From Candidatus Saccharimonadota bacterium (GTDB lineage: Bacteria; Patescibacteriota; Saccharimonadia; Saccharimonadales; SZUA-47), in contig JAGONL010000040.1 in the NCBI GenBank assembly GCA_017993025.1, forward strand, positions 1-7,509: a stretch of 7,509 bases of DNA, given 5' to 3'. Below, piece by piece: positions 1 through 6,067 of the stretch (its first letter is position 1; the number at the start of each line of letters is the position of its first letter). The notes under the pieces are model-generated. The model was not told the origin of the DNA, made no database searches, and saw nothing but the letters and a program-made list of their open reading frames with translations. A program made the position numbers and the translations under genes.

Positions 1-737
1 CAATAATACTTATTAATAATCGTAGAACTGCTGACGGACTAGCAATATATGCTACGCCTTTTGCAGCAGGTGTTTTGCTGGCGGCGGCATTTACCGATTT
101 GCTACCTGAGGCTCTGCACGATTCTGTAGACGAACCACGCGCAGTTTTGATATGGGCGCTGGTAGGCATGCTGGCATTTTTTATGCTTGAAAGATTTTTA
201 AGGTTTTTTCATCATCATCATGAACATGGCAAAGAAAAAGCCAATAATTCACTAGTTATTATTGGCGATACATTACACAATGCGCTTGATGGTATCGCCA
301 TAGGTGCTGCGTTTTTAATCGATACTCCAACTGGAATTATAGCCACAATGGCAGTAGCGGCTCACGAAATACCTCAAGAAATTGGCGATTTTGGTCTTCT
401 ACTGAAAAACGGCATGGAGAAATCCAAAGTAATCATGTACAACATTATTAGTGCTCTTGCTACTACGGTAACAGCGCTAATAACGTTTAATCTTGGCGGT
501 AGTGATAATTTCCCAATTCCGGCGCTCTTGGCGCTAACCGCTGGGTTCTTTATATATATTGCTTCTAGTGACATAATACCGGAAATTCATGAAACAATGC
601 AAAAAGGCAAAAGAGACATCAGGCCATGGCTACTACTACTTGGAGCGGCGTTTATTTTGTTTGTGTCGCCAATTGCTCATGACTATATCGACACAGGACA
701 CGAACAAGATGATGCTGAACATTCTCTCAGCGAATAA
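1..737 (+). CDS. ZIP-family divalent metal transporter (5' end cut by window)
   Basis: This is a membrane carrier of the ZIP (Zrt/Irt-like) family, which moves Zn2+ and related divalent cations into the cytoplasm. The frame is open from the window edge (first full codon at 3), so the true start lies outside. The TTG at 75 is an internal Leu codon, because residues of the second membrane helix (FAAGVLLAAAFTDLLPE) are encoded on both sides of it. Family signatures are visible: LLPE after helix 2, a His-rich cytoplasmic loop HHHHEHG (about 210-230), HNALDG of helix 4 (276-293) and HEIPQEIGDF of helix 5 (363-392). The last two supply the binuclear metal site. Further hydrophobic helices follow near 420-480, 520-570 and 615-670, and the C-terminal tail is acidic with several His. 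It ends with TAA 15 nt before the rmuC-like gene, so the two may be co-transcribed. The family call is secure; metal specificity cannot be read from the sequence. Confidence 0.93.
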   Translation, partial: IILINNRRTADGLAIYATPFAAGVLLAAAFTDLLPEALHDSVDEPRAVLIWALVGMLAFFMLERFLRFFHHHHEHGKEKANNSLVIIGDTLHNALDGIAIGAAFLIDTPTGIIATMAVAAHEIPQEIGDFGLLLKNGMEKSKVIMYNIISALATTVTALITFNLGGSDNFPIPALLALTAGFFIYIASSDIIPEIHETMQKGKRDIRPWLLLLGAAFILFVSPIAHDYIDTGHEQDDAEHSLSE

Positions 738-752
738 GTTACAATAGAGCTT

Positions 753-1808
753 ATGGAAATAGTCATTGTCAGTTTACTTATCGCAAATGCATTACTGGTG
801 CTGTATCTAGTCTCAAAGTCTAAACAGTCAAAAGAGACTGGTGAGTCAACCCTGGTTCAACAAAACCTTAATCACCTTAGTGACAATATTGGTAAACTGC
901 AAGAATCGCTTAAAAATCAGATTGATTTTAAGTTAGATAAAAACCAAGAGAGCATGACGCGTCAATTGGCCGCCAGTTCAAAATTGGTTCAAGACGTCAC
1001 GACTAGACTTACTAAGCTGGACGAGACCAACAAGAGGGTTGTTGATGTAGCAGATGAGCTTAGACAGCTGCAGAACGTTTTACAAAATCCTAAACAGCGC
1101 GGAGTTTTGGGAGAATTTTATCTAGAACAGATACTGCAGAATCTACTTCCGCCGTCATCGTACTCGCTACAATATAAGTTAAGTGAAGGATTTATCGTAG
1201 ACGCCGTCATACACCTGGACGGCAAGGTTTTGCCGATTGATAGCAAGTTTTCTCTAGAGAATTATAATCGTTTAGTTGAGGCCAAGGGCGCCGAGCGCGA
1301 AGGATTCGAGAAAGCATTTAAAGAGGATTTAAAGCGCAGAATAGACGAAACAGCTAAATATATCCAACCCAAAAAGGGCACACTAGACCAGGCTTTGATG
1401 TTTATTCCGTCCGAGGCAATTTATTATGATTTACTAGCAAACAAAGTTGGTGCCAGCGGGGTTTCGGGACGTGATTTAATGCAGTACGCGGCCGTTGAAA
1501 AACGTGTTGTGATTGTTGGTCCAAGTACGCTCTCAGCGATGATGCAGGTTATTGTTCAGGGACTGAAAAGCCTAGAGATACAAAAAGACACAGAAGTTAT
1601 TAGAAAAAATATCGAACAACTTCAAAAACATTTGTTGGCCTATAATTCTTATTTTGGAAAACTTGGAAACTCTCTGGGTGCCACAGTAACTCACTATAAC
1701 AGCGCTTCAAAAGAGCTTGGTAAAATAGACAAAGACATAGTCAAAATAGGTGGGGGTGACACCGTTTTAGAAACAGAAGAATTAGCCCGCCCCCACATCG
1801 AAGATTAG
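753..1808 (+). CDS. rmuC: RmuC family protein (DNA recombination limiting factor)
   Basis: A 351-residue member of the RmuC family, a group of membrane-anchored proteins with a predicted restriction-endonuclease-like fold. In E. coli RmuC limits recombination at inverted repeats; the biochemical activity is poorly known. Residues 2-20 form one hydrophobic anchor, followed by a Lys/Gln-rich coiled coil (about 35-112). The RmuC core starts at RGVLGEFYLEQIL (116-128) and contains VDAVIHLDGKVLPIDSKFS (149-167). There D150, D163 and K165 resemble a PD-(D/E)xK arrangement. The segment LMFIPSEAIYYDLL (215-228) and VVIVGPSTLSAMM (252-264) are also typical. At 351 aa it is shorter than the roughly 475-aa E. 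coli protein, mainly because of a shorter coiled coil and tail. The ATG at 753 has only a weak AGAG (746-749) upstream. With the 15-nt gap to the ZIP gene, this suggests translation downstream of it in one operon. The gene converges with the pilin-like gene. Confidence 0.9.
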   Translation: MEIVIVSLLIANALLVLYLVSKSKQSKETGESTLVQQNLNHLSDNIGKLQESLKNQIDFKLDKNQESMTRQLAASSKLVQDVTTRLTKLDETNKRVVDVADELRQLQNVLQNPKQRGVLGEFYLEQILQNLLPPSSYSLQYKLSEGFIVDAVIHLDGKVLPIDSKFSLENYNRLVEAKGAEREGFEKAFKEDLKRRIDETAKYIQPKKGTLDQALMFIPSEAIYYDLLANKVGASGVSGRDLMQYAAVEKRVVIVGPSTLSAMMQVIVQGLKSLEIQKDTEVIRKNIEQLQKHLLAYNSYFGKLGNSLGATVTHYNSASKELGKIDKDIVKIGGGDTVLETEELARPHIED

Positions 1809-1822
1809 ATAATTTATCTAAT
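1804..1822. repeat. Palindrome spanning two convergent stop codons
   Basis: ATTAGATAA (1804-1812) and TTATCTAAT (1814-1822) are perfect inverted arms around a single T. The RmuC TAG (1806-1808) lies in the left arm and the TAG of the minus-strand pilin-like gene (1818-1820) in the right arm. As RNA it could fold into a 7-bp AU-rich stem with a 5-nt loop. There is no GC-rich stem or strong U-tract on either side, so a bidirectional terminator role is only a possibility. Confidence 0.4.
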
Positions 1823-2192
1823 TTAGAGCCGTTTTGGTGTACTGAGTAGAATCTTCTAGCAGGGCGGATAGCTCGTAGCTGGCACAGCCTATTGCCGTGC
1901 AACCTGTTGGTGAGTATAGATAGTCGCCTTGTTGTATCCATTTGCCATTTGGGTCAATAAATACTTCCTGGTCAATACCTGGTAGATTCTCTTCTGAGTT
2001 TAAGACTAGTTCGTCAACTGTAGGGTATTCGCCGTATTCGTTAAAATGCTCTTCAAGTTTTTGGTAAATAGAATTAATATCGTTTTTGCGCTCTACATCA
2101 CCTGCTTGAGCCTGAGCGCCTGAGTAGTTATTTAGAACAAGCCCTGAAAATAGTCCAAATAATAAACTTAAAAATGTAAAAATTATTGTCAC
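1818..2192 (-). CDS. Small membrane-anchored pilin-like protein
   Basis: A 124-residue protein with an uncharged hydrophobic N-terminal segment (residues 2-20) and then a soluble domain. The segment RKNDINSIYQKLEEHFNEYG plus EYPT (35-58) matches the helix-to-loop pattern common in type IV pilin and pseudopilin-like proteins (R..D...I...LE.Y....G.YP). The C-terminal part (FIDPNGKW, then YSPTGC at 93-98, C103 and YELSALLE at 106-113) resembles pilin-like proteins abundant in Patescibacteria, in which two close cysteines may pair. It lacks the G-F-T-L-I-E prepilin cleavage motif, so it may be an anchored accessory protein and not a filament subunit. An alternative is a signal peptide cut near AQA (28-30). 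The GTG start is chosen for the AGGAG at 2200-2204, 7 nt upstream. Only one base separates its start from the glycosidase stop codon, so translation is probably coupled. Function is unknown. Confidence 0.72.
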   Translation of the reverse strand: MTIIFTFLSLLFGLFSGLVLNNYSGAQAQAGDVERKNDINSIYQKLEEHFNEYGEYPTVDELVLNSEENLPGIDQEVFIDPNGKWIQQGDYLYSPTGCTAIGCASYELSALLEDSTQYTKTALN

Positions 2193-2193
2193 T

Positions 2194-3552
2194 CTATCTC
2201 TCCTCTTCTTTAGTTTTATTTGCTATCATCTCAATTATTAAACCTGCTGTCCATGAGAAATTTTTTGCACCAGCGGGGCGACCGTTTACAGCAGAAAAAT
2301 ATTCGTGTGGGCCGTTTTGGGTAACTAGTTCTATGCTTTTGTTTGTTATTTCATTGGCTTCTTCATCAAATCCATAGCGACGTAACCCGTCTGCTATTAA
2401 CCAATTGGTATTAATCCAAGTTGGTCCCTGCCAATAGCCCAGCTCCTTATACCAAGAACTAGATATAGGCACACTAGGGATTGGGAACTCGGTCCAGAAC
2501 TGGTTTGGTGATTTTAAAGTTTTTACTATTTCACTGGCACGTTCTTTATCGATTGAGCCGGCGTACAGTGGCATTAGGGTTGCAATACTGGGTTCTTTAA
2601 CCAGTTTATGAGTTATAAATGTTCTAGAATAGTATTGTTTGTAAAATCCATCCCATAAACTCTCTAATGATTCTTCAGTTTTTTTCATATCGTCCAAAAG
2701 CTCATCTGGCAGTTTGTGGCCAATAGTTTTGGCGATTTCAGTCAAATGCTTATTAGCGCGGACAAGGATAGAGTTAAAAGTTAGATCCTGAAATGCAAAA
2801 TGTGAACGATCCAGAATACGCTCTATATCCCAGTTTTTTCGTTTTAGGCGCTGGATAATTACGAAGTAGAGTAGTGCGTCAATATTACTAACACGCTGTC
2901 CAGGTGGTACATGTTGAGTATCGCGTCTAAATATAATTGCAAGTTTGTCTAGTTTTAATTTCTCTATGATAGAAACCCAAAGTGGCTTGCTGTGCATATG
3001 AAGTTGATCTATCCAGGGAGGGGAATTATCCAAGCCAGATTCCCATGGGTGTATTAGCAGAATCAATCCTTCATTGTGCGGGTCGCGCTCTGTATACATC
3101 CATTCGTGGTAGGCCAATAGTGCAGGGTACATATCCTGATACCAGCTACGTCGTTCGACAGTTTTTAGCTTTGAGCCTATACGGACCACCGCTTCGGCAA
3201 GCATTGGGGGTTGAGTAATACCACTAGTTTTTACGTGGTCTGGTGCGTATGGATTACGCCAAGATTGCCAAATATTTCGGTCTCGTTTATGATTATCGCC
3301 GTCAGCAAAAATCATGTTCGGTAACATGCCGTTACTCCATTGTCCACGAAGCAGACTCCGCAGTTCTTTTTGAGCCCTGGGGATGTCATACTCTGCAAGT
3401 CCTATGGCGATAAAGCAACTATCCCAAAGCCACTGGTGAGGATAGAGACCCTCGGCAGGTACAGTGTAGTCACCACGCTGGTTTTTCTCTAAAACTAGTT
3501 TACAGCCAACAATAACTTGCTCTGGGGTAGGAGTAATGGTATCGGTGTTCAT
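2194..3552 (-). CDS. MGH1-like / GH63-type (alpha/alpha)6 glycoside hydrolase
   Basis: A 452-residue enzyme of the mannosylglycerate hydrolase MGH1-like group (clan GH-G: GH63, with GH37 trehalases as relatives), which hydrolyses alpha-glycosidic bonds by inversion. Visible signatures are YPHQWLWDS (37-45), GQWSNGMLPNMIF (70-82), HPWESGLDNSP (168-178), GYWQGPTWINTNWL (372-385), and HEYF (416-419) followed by GAKNFSWTAGL (428-438). By analogy with family members, D175 in ESGxD would be the general acid and E417 in HEYF the general base; both are present, so the enzyme should be active. There is no signal peptide, so it is cytoplasmic. Substrate is unknown; alpha-glucosyl or mannosyl oligosaccharides or a compatible solute are all possible. 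The ATG at 3552 is preferred over the in-frame TTG at 3582. The TTG lies upstream of the likely transcription start and would add a non-family leader. It heads a two-gene unit with the pilin-like gene. Confidence 0.86.
   Translation of the reverse strand: MNTDTITPTPEQVIVGCKLVLEKNQRGDYTVPAEGLYPHQWLWDSCFIAIGLAEYDIPRAQKELRSLLRGQWSNGMLPNMIFADGDNHKRDRNIWQSWRNPYAPDHVKTSGITQPPMLAEAVVRIGSKLKTVERRSWYQDMYPALLAYHEWMYTERDPHNEGLILLIHPWESGLDNSPPWIDQLHMHSKPLWVSIIEKLKLDKLAIIFRRDTQHVPPGQRVSNIDALLYFVIIQRLKRKNWDIERILDRSHFAFQDLTFNSILVRANKHLTEIAKTIGHKLPDELLDDMKKTEESLESLWDGFYKQYYSRTFITHKLVKEPSIATLMPLYAGSIDKERASEIVKTLKSPNQFWTEFPIPSVPISSSWYKELGYWQGPTWINTNWLIADGLRRYGFDEEANEITNKSIELVTQNGPHEYFSAVNGRPAGAKNFSWTAGLIIEMIANKTKEEER
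2200..2204 (-). promoter_or_regulatory. Strong Shine-Dalgarno for the pilin-like gene
   Basis: On the minus strand AGGAG lies within GAGGAGAG, 7 nt before the GTG at 2192 and inside the last codons of the glycosidase. This decides the GTG start, for which no in-frame ATG alternative exists nearby, and supports coupling of the two cistrons. Confidence 0.75.
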
Positions 3553-3562
3553 CTGAGTGTTA

Positions 3563-3591
3563 AGTATAAGCAAATTACACAATCAAAGCAA
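3563..3591 (-). promoter_or_regulatory. Promoter of the glycosidase gene, near-leaderless
   Basis: On the minus strand there is a -10 TATACT (3568-3563) and a -35-like TTGCTT (3591-3586) with a 17-nt spacer. The -10 ends 10 nt before the ATG at 3552, so transcription would begin only a few bases upstream of the start codon. No Shine-Dalgarno is present. The -10 is good (5 of 6 consensus) and the -35 is weak (3 of 6). Confidence 0.55.
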
Positions 3592-3716
3592 AGAACTGAT
3601 TAGTGAACTTTCTTACTTTCCAGTAATTTAACCAAGCCTTCGGGGTTCAACCTTAGAGACGGGTATAAATTAAAAAATAATTGACATAACATAGTACCTT
3701 GTAGTAAAAAGGTAGT
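3583..3716. other. Divergent intergenic region
   Basis: This stretch separates the divergent glycosidase and padR genes. It carries the glycosidase -35 element at its left end and the padR promoter and operator at its right end. The middle part (about 3600-3675) holds a small odd palindrome GGTTCAACC (3644-3652) next to CCTTCGGGG, but no long stem, tRNA or ORF that I can support. Confidence 0.6.
3681..3710 (+). promoter_or_regulatory. padR-pspC promoter
   Basis: A perfect -35 TTGACA occupies 3681-3686. The best-placed -10 is TAAAAA at 3705-3710 (18-nt spacer, 4 of 6); TAGTAA at 3702-3707 is an alternative with a short 15-nt spacer. Either choice puts the transcription start at or within a few bases of the ATG at 3717. 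The -10 is therefore uncertain, but the -35 is convincing. Confidence 0.5.
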
Positions 3717-3718
3717 AT
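3691..3718 (+). promoter_or_regulatory. Probable PadR operator (28-bp inverted repeat)
   Basis: ATAGTACCTT (3691-3700) and AAGGTAGTAT (3709-3718) are inverted arms matching at 9 of 10 positions across an 8-nt centre. The repeat covers the -10 region, the AAAGG ribosome-binding-like stretch and the start codon of padR. PadR-family repressors bind dyads with an N8-type centre and usually control their own operon, so autoregulation at this site is a strong inference. No binding data are implied. Confidence 0.62.
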
Positions 3719-4052
3719 GAATAAAGATAGTACTAGTAACGAAATACGTAAAGGACTTCTGGTGCTTGCTGTATTGAACGTAATAGGTGCCAAAAAATCA
3801 TATGCCGGTGAAATATTGTCGGCTCTTAATAAAACAGAATTCTCAACACAAGAAGGGACTCTCTACCCAATGCTGAGTAGATTAAAACGTGAAGGATATA
3901 TAAATCACGAATGGGTTGAGAGTAAAAGTGGACCTCCTAGAAAGTATTACTACCTTAGTGAATCTGGATTAACTAAATCTAAAGAACTAAGTAGGTATAT
4001 GGATAAATTGCAAATACAACTTAAATTATTGGGAGGAAGCAGAAATGAATAA
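3717..4052 (+). CDS. PadR family winged-helix transcriptional repressor
   Basis: A 111-residue protein of the short PadR subfamily (PadR-s2 type): a winged helix-turn-helix with a C-terminal dimerisation helix. Residues 10-23 (IRKGLLVLAVLNVI) form the first helix. SYAGEILSAL (28-37) lies before the recognition region STQEGTLYPMLSRLKREGYI (43-62), which contains the family hallmark EGTLYP.L.RL...G. SGPPRKYYYLSESG (71-84) is the wing. The final helix is about 86-105. The ATG at 3717 sits within the right arm of a palindrome that is probably its own operator. The stop codon overlaps the following PspC gene by 8 nt, so the two form one operon. Such pairs typically sense envelope or compound stress and repress the linked membrane protein gene. 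The inducing signal cannot be deduced. Confidence 0.92.
   Translation: MNKDSTSNEIRKGLLVLAVLNVIGAKKSYAGEILSALNKTEFSTQEGTLYPMLSRLKREGYINHEWVESKSGPPRKYYYLSESGLTKSKELSRYMDKLQIQLKLLGGSRNE
4031..4039 (+). promoter_or_regulatory. Shine-Dalgarno of the PspC-domain gene
   Basis: GGGAGGAAG lies inside the last codons of padR. Its GGAGG core ends 8 nt before the ATG at 4045, giving efficient and probably coupled translation of the overlapping gene. Confidence 0.8.
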
Positions 4053-5448
4053 AACAGAAAGTGTAAGCATTGGTAGAAAAGGTTTTGTATGTGAGCAAGA
4101 TGCATACGAAATATTAAACAAATATCTTAAACGTTCCGAGAAATCATTGGTTGGAGACCCTGATAGGCACGAAATATTACAAGACCTTGAAATGGCCCTA
4201 TCTGGACATCTATCGCATCTAGCTGGAGAGCTAGTAGTTGACGTAACGACTGCAAATAAAGCTATAAAAATTATGGGCGAAGTGCAGTCAAGCACTGACA
4301 ACGTAGGTGTTGAAGGTGACTTTACAGATGAATCTGAAGAAATATCTAACTCCCAAAAATTGCAAAATATATTAAAAAAATCGCTTTATAAAGATCATAA
4401 CCGAGAAATTATAGACGGTGTTTGTTCAGGAATTGCAAAATCTATCGACACCGACCCAATATGGGTACGGATTGGTTTTGTTGTGTTCACGATAATTACA
4501 AATGGATTTGGGCTTCTTTTCTATATAGTATTGATGCTGATTATGAAAGATACAGATGAAGATAAACGCAGAAGCGCAAGTGAAGTAGTTGGTGACGTAA
4601 AAGACAAAATACAAAATAATTTAACGCCAAGGCGCGCGTATGAAAGTGCCCTGTATAAGCTAATCAGAGGAGTCGGCAGGTTCACAGTTTTGGTGATACG
4701 GGTTATTATTTTAATTTTTATGTTACTCATAGGAATGGCCTGGAGTACATTATTGTTCTTTATGATTACAAGCCCAAACAAAGTCGTCTTATTTGGAGCA
4801 AATCCTTCGTGGGTAGATTTTACAGCTATCATTTCGTTTGGATTTGTAGTGCTAATCCCATTATTCGTGCTTATAGCTACTCTTGTAGGGTCAAATATTG
4901 TTAAAAGTGTGAGGTTTAGCCTGTTAACTTGGTGTTTTTGGGTCATAGCAATTCTTGTTAGTGCCGGATCTCTAATAAACGTGGTTCCTGACGTGCGAGC
5001 TAGATTACTTCAAGATCAGCCAAAAACAAAAAACGTATACGTTGAAGTCGAAAATAATAAAATTATTTATACTTGCATTACGCTATGGGGTGATTGTCAT
5101 GAGGGAATTCCAAAATTAACTATCAAAAAAATCTGTGACACGGAAGTTCAAGTTGTTGCGAAAGACGATTGGGATCAATATTCGAATCTTCAGCTTCGAG
5201 GCTGGACTATGGGTCAGAAGTCTTTTATCTATCCAGCAAATATAAATGATTATTGTTTATTTGTTAAATCTATTGTTGACTCCAAAGGATTTAGTAACGC
5301 AGTATTTGACGACAGGGAGATTAATGATGAAGAATCAAGAACACAAGAAATTTACAATATTATGTATGATGATATGACACCAGTCAGACCTAAGGACAAT
5401 ATTGAATCTAACTGGAATATTTACTATTTCACAAGAAGAACTTTGTAA
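4045..5448 (+). CDS. PspC-domain membrane protein with PadR-linked N-terminal domain
   Basis: A 467-residue multi-domain membrane protein. The N-terminal soluble helical part (about 16-80) has a D.HEI..DLE.AL..HL pattern. This recalls the HAAS/DUF1700-type domain often encoded next to PadR; that match is tentative. A linker (81-110) leads to a clear PspC domain (112-168), with REIIDGVCSGIAKSIDTDPI followed by WVRIGF and a hydrophobic helix. In PspC proteins this module is an envelope-stress component. Three more hydrophobic stretches follow (about 212-241, 258-284, 291-313). The C-terminal domain (314-467) is hydrophilic and contains C344, C351, C364 and C404, which could form disulfides if it is outside the membrane. 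I do not recognise that domain. The gene overlaps padR by 8 nt. A reasonable role is an envelope-stress sensor or effector controlled by PadR, but this is inference. Confidence 0.85.
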   Translation: MNKTESVSIGRKGFVCEQDAYEILNKYLKRSEKSLVGDPDRHEILQDLEMALSGHLSHLAGELVVDVTTANKAIKIMGEVQSSTDNVGVEGDFTDESEEISNSQKLQNILKKSLYKDHNREIIDGVCSGIAKSIDTDPIWVRIGFVVFTIITNGFGLLFYIVLMLIMKDTDEDKRRSASEVVGDVKDKIQNNLTPRRAYESALYKLIRGVGRFTVLVIRVIILIFMLLIGMAWSTLLFFMITSPNKVVLFGANPSWVDFTAIISFGFVVLIPLFVLIATLVGSNIVKSVRFSLLTWCFWVIAILVSAGSLINVVPDVRARLLQDQPKTKNVYVEVENNKIIYTCITLWGDCHEGIPKLTIKKICDTEVQVVAKDDWDQYSNLQLRGWTMGQKSFIYPANINDYCLFVKSIVDSKGFSNAVFDDREINDEESRTQEIYNIMYDDMTPVRPKDNIESNWNIYYFTRRTL

Positions 5449-5943
5449 CTAGCGGAAATTTGTGAAAAGTACCGGAAAGTTGAAATCTGCTGACTTGATT
5501 AGTTGCATTGCAGATTGTAGTTCGTCTTTTTTAGCACTCATAACCCTTACGCCGTCGCCTTGAATCTGAGCTTTTACTTTAGGTAGTTCGTCGCGTAGAA
5601 GTTTAGTAATTTTTTTAGAGTCATCTTGAGAGAGTCCATTTTTTAATGGAACTTCCCAAATCATTCGCAGGTTGGTAGTTTCGGGTTCACAAGATACATC
5701 AAAAGTTTTTTGTGAAACACCACGTGTGCCAGCTTTTTTACGTAACATTTCGATAATCGCATCTAGATGATACTGATTATCGCCATATATTTTTAGACCT
5801 TTTTTGTCGTCTAGCCACTGAAGTTCAGCGTGCGTGCCTTTTAAGTCATACCGGGTAGCGATTTCGCGCTGAGTTTGGTCGTAGACATTGTTCATTTCGC
5901 CAATGTCGTATGTTGATTCTATATCAAAGCTAAATTGTCCCAT
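5449..5943 (-). CDS. yajQ: YajQ family nucleotide-binding protein
   Basis: A 164-residue cytoplasmic protein matching the full length of the YajQ family (about 160 aa), two ferredoxin-like domains. Members bind nucleic acid or nucleotides, and some bind cyclic di-GMP and act with transcription factors. Recognisable elements are FSFDIES at the N-terminus (4-10), QREIATRYDLKG (25-36), KVKAQIQGDGVRV (122-134) with its conserved AQIQGD, KKDELQSAMQLIK (138-150) and the terminal PVLFTNFR. The E. coli protein ends in a similar FQFKNFRD. The ATG at 5943 fits the family N-terminus, has no Shine-Dalgarno, and is immediately preceded by a -10 box. The gene is apparently monocistronic. Its TAG abuts the TAA of the PspC gene on the opposite strand with no intergenic base, so antisense read-through is possible. 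Whether it binds c-di-GMP here cannot be judged. Confidence 0.95.
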   Translation of the reverse strand: MGQFSFDIESTYDIGEMNNVYDQTQREIATRYDLKGTHAELQWLDDKKGLKIYGDNQYHLDAIIEMLRKKAGTRGVSQKTFDVSCEPETTNLRMIWEVPLKNGLSQDDSKKITKLLRDELPKVKAQIQGDGVRVMSAKKDELQSAMQLIKSADFNFPVLFTNFR

Positions 5944-5950
5944 GTGCTTT

Positions 5951-5979
5951 AGTATATCGTAATTAGGGAGAAGGGAGAA
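5951..5979 (-). promoter_or_regulatory. yajQ promoter, apparently leaderless
   Basis: On the minus strand TATACT (5956-5951) lies 7 nt before the ATG at 5943, the spacing expected when transcription starts at the start codon itself. At a 17-nt spacer the -35 position (5979-5974) reads TTCTCC and is formed by the heptamer repeat unit, so the -35 match is poor. The same TATACT hexamer serves the glycosidase gene. Confidence 0.5.
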
Positions 5980-6021
5980 GGGAGAAGGGAGAAGGGAGAA
6001 GGGAGAAGGGAGAAGGGAAAA
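5966..6021. repeat. Heptamer tandem repeat (GGGAGAA), seven perfect units plus one variant
   Basis: Seven exact GGGAGAA units run from 5966 to 6014, followed by GGGAAAA (6015-6021) and GGGG. The uninterrupted purine run is 5965-6025 (61 nt) on the plus strand. Nine G-tracts of at least three are regularly spaced by 4-nt loops, which meets the usual G-quadruplex pattern twice over. The array begins about 23 bp upstream of the yajQ start codon and covers the -35 position of its promoter. Tandem arrays of this type readily change copy number by slippage. Confidence 0.95.
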
Positions 6022-6067
6022 GGGGCGAGCTGTTGGAATTTAAGTTTGTAGCTGGTCATCTTGTACT

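Noticed and set aside
75..77. TTG at 75 as the start of the ZIP transporter
   Set aside because: The frame is open to the window edge, and the codons before 75 encode part of the second membrane helix, so the gene is simply truncated by the window.
3553..3582. In-frame TTG at 3582 as the glycosidase start, adding 10 residues
   Set aside because: No Shine-Dalgarno is present, and the -10 box at 3563-3568 lies downstream of that TTG, so it would not be in the transcript from the visible promoter. The ATG at 3552 fits better.
3638..3660. T-arm-like CGGGGTTCAACC suggesting a tRNA
   Set aside because: No acceptor, D-arm or anticodon stem can be formed around it.
4521..4946. Minus-strand open frame of 141 codons
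   Set aside because: It is antisense to the PspC-domain gene, and its composition is explained by the opposite strand.
5966..6025. CRISPR-like array
   Set aside because: The units are 7 bp, contiguous and without spacers, so it is a simple tandem repeat.
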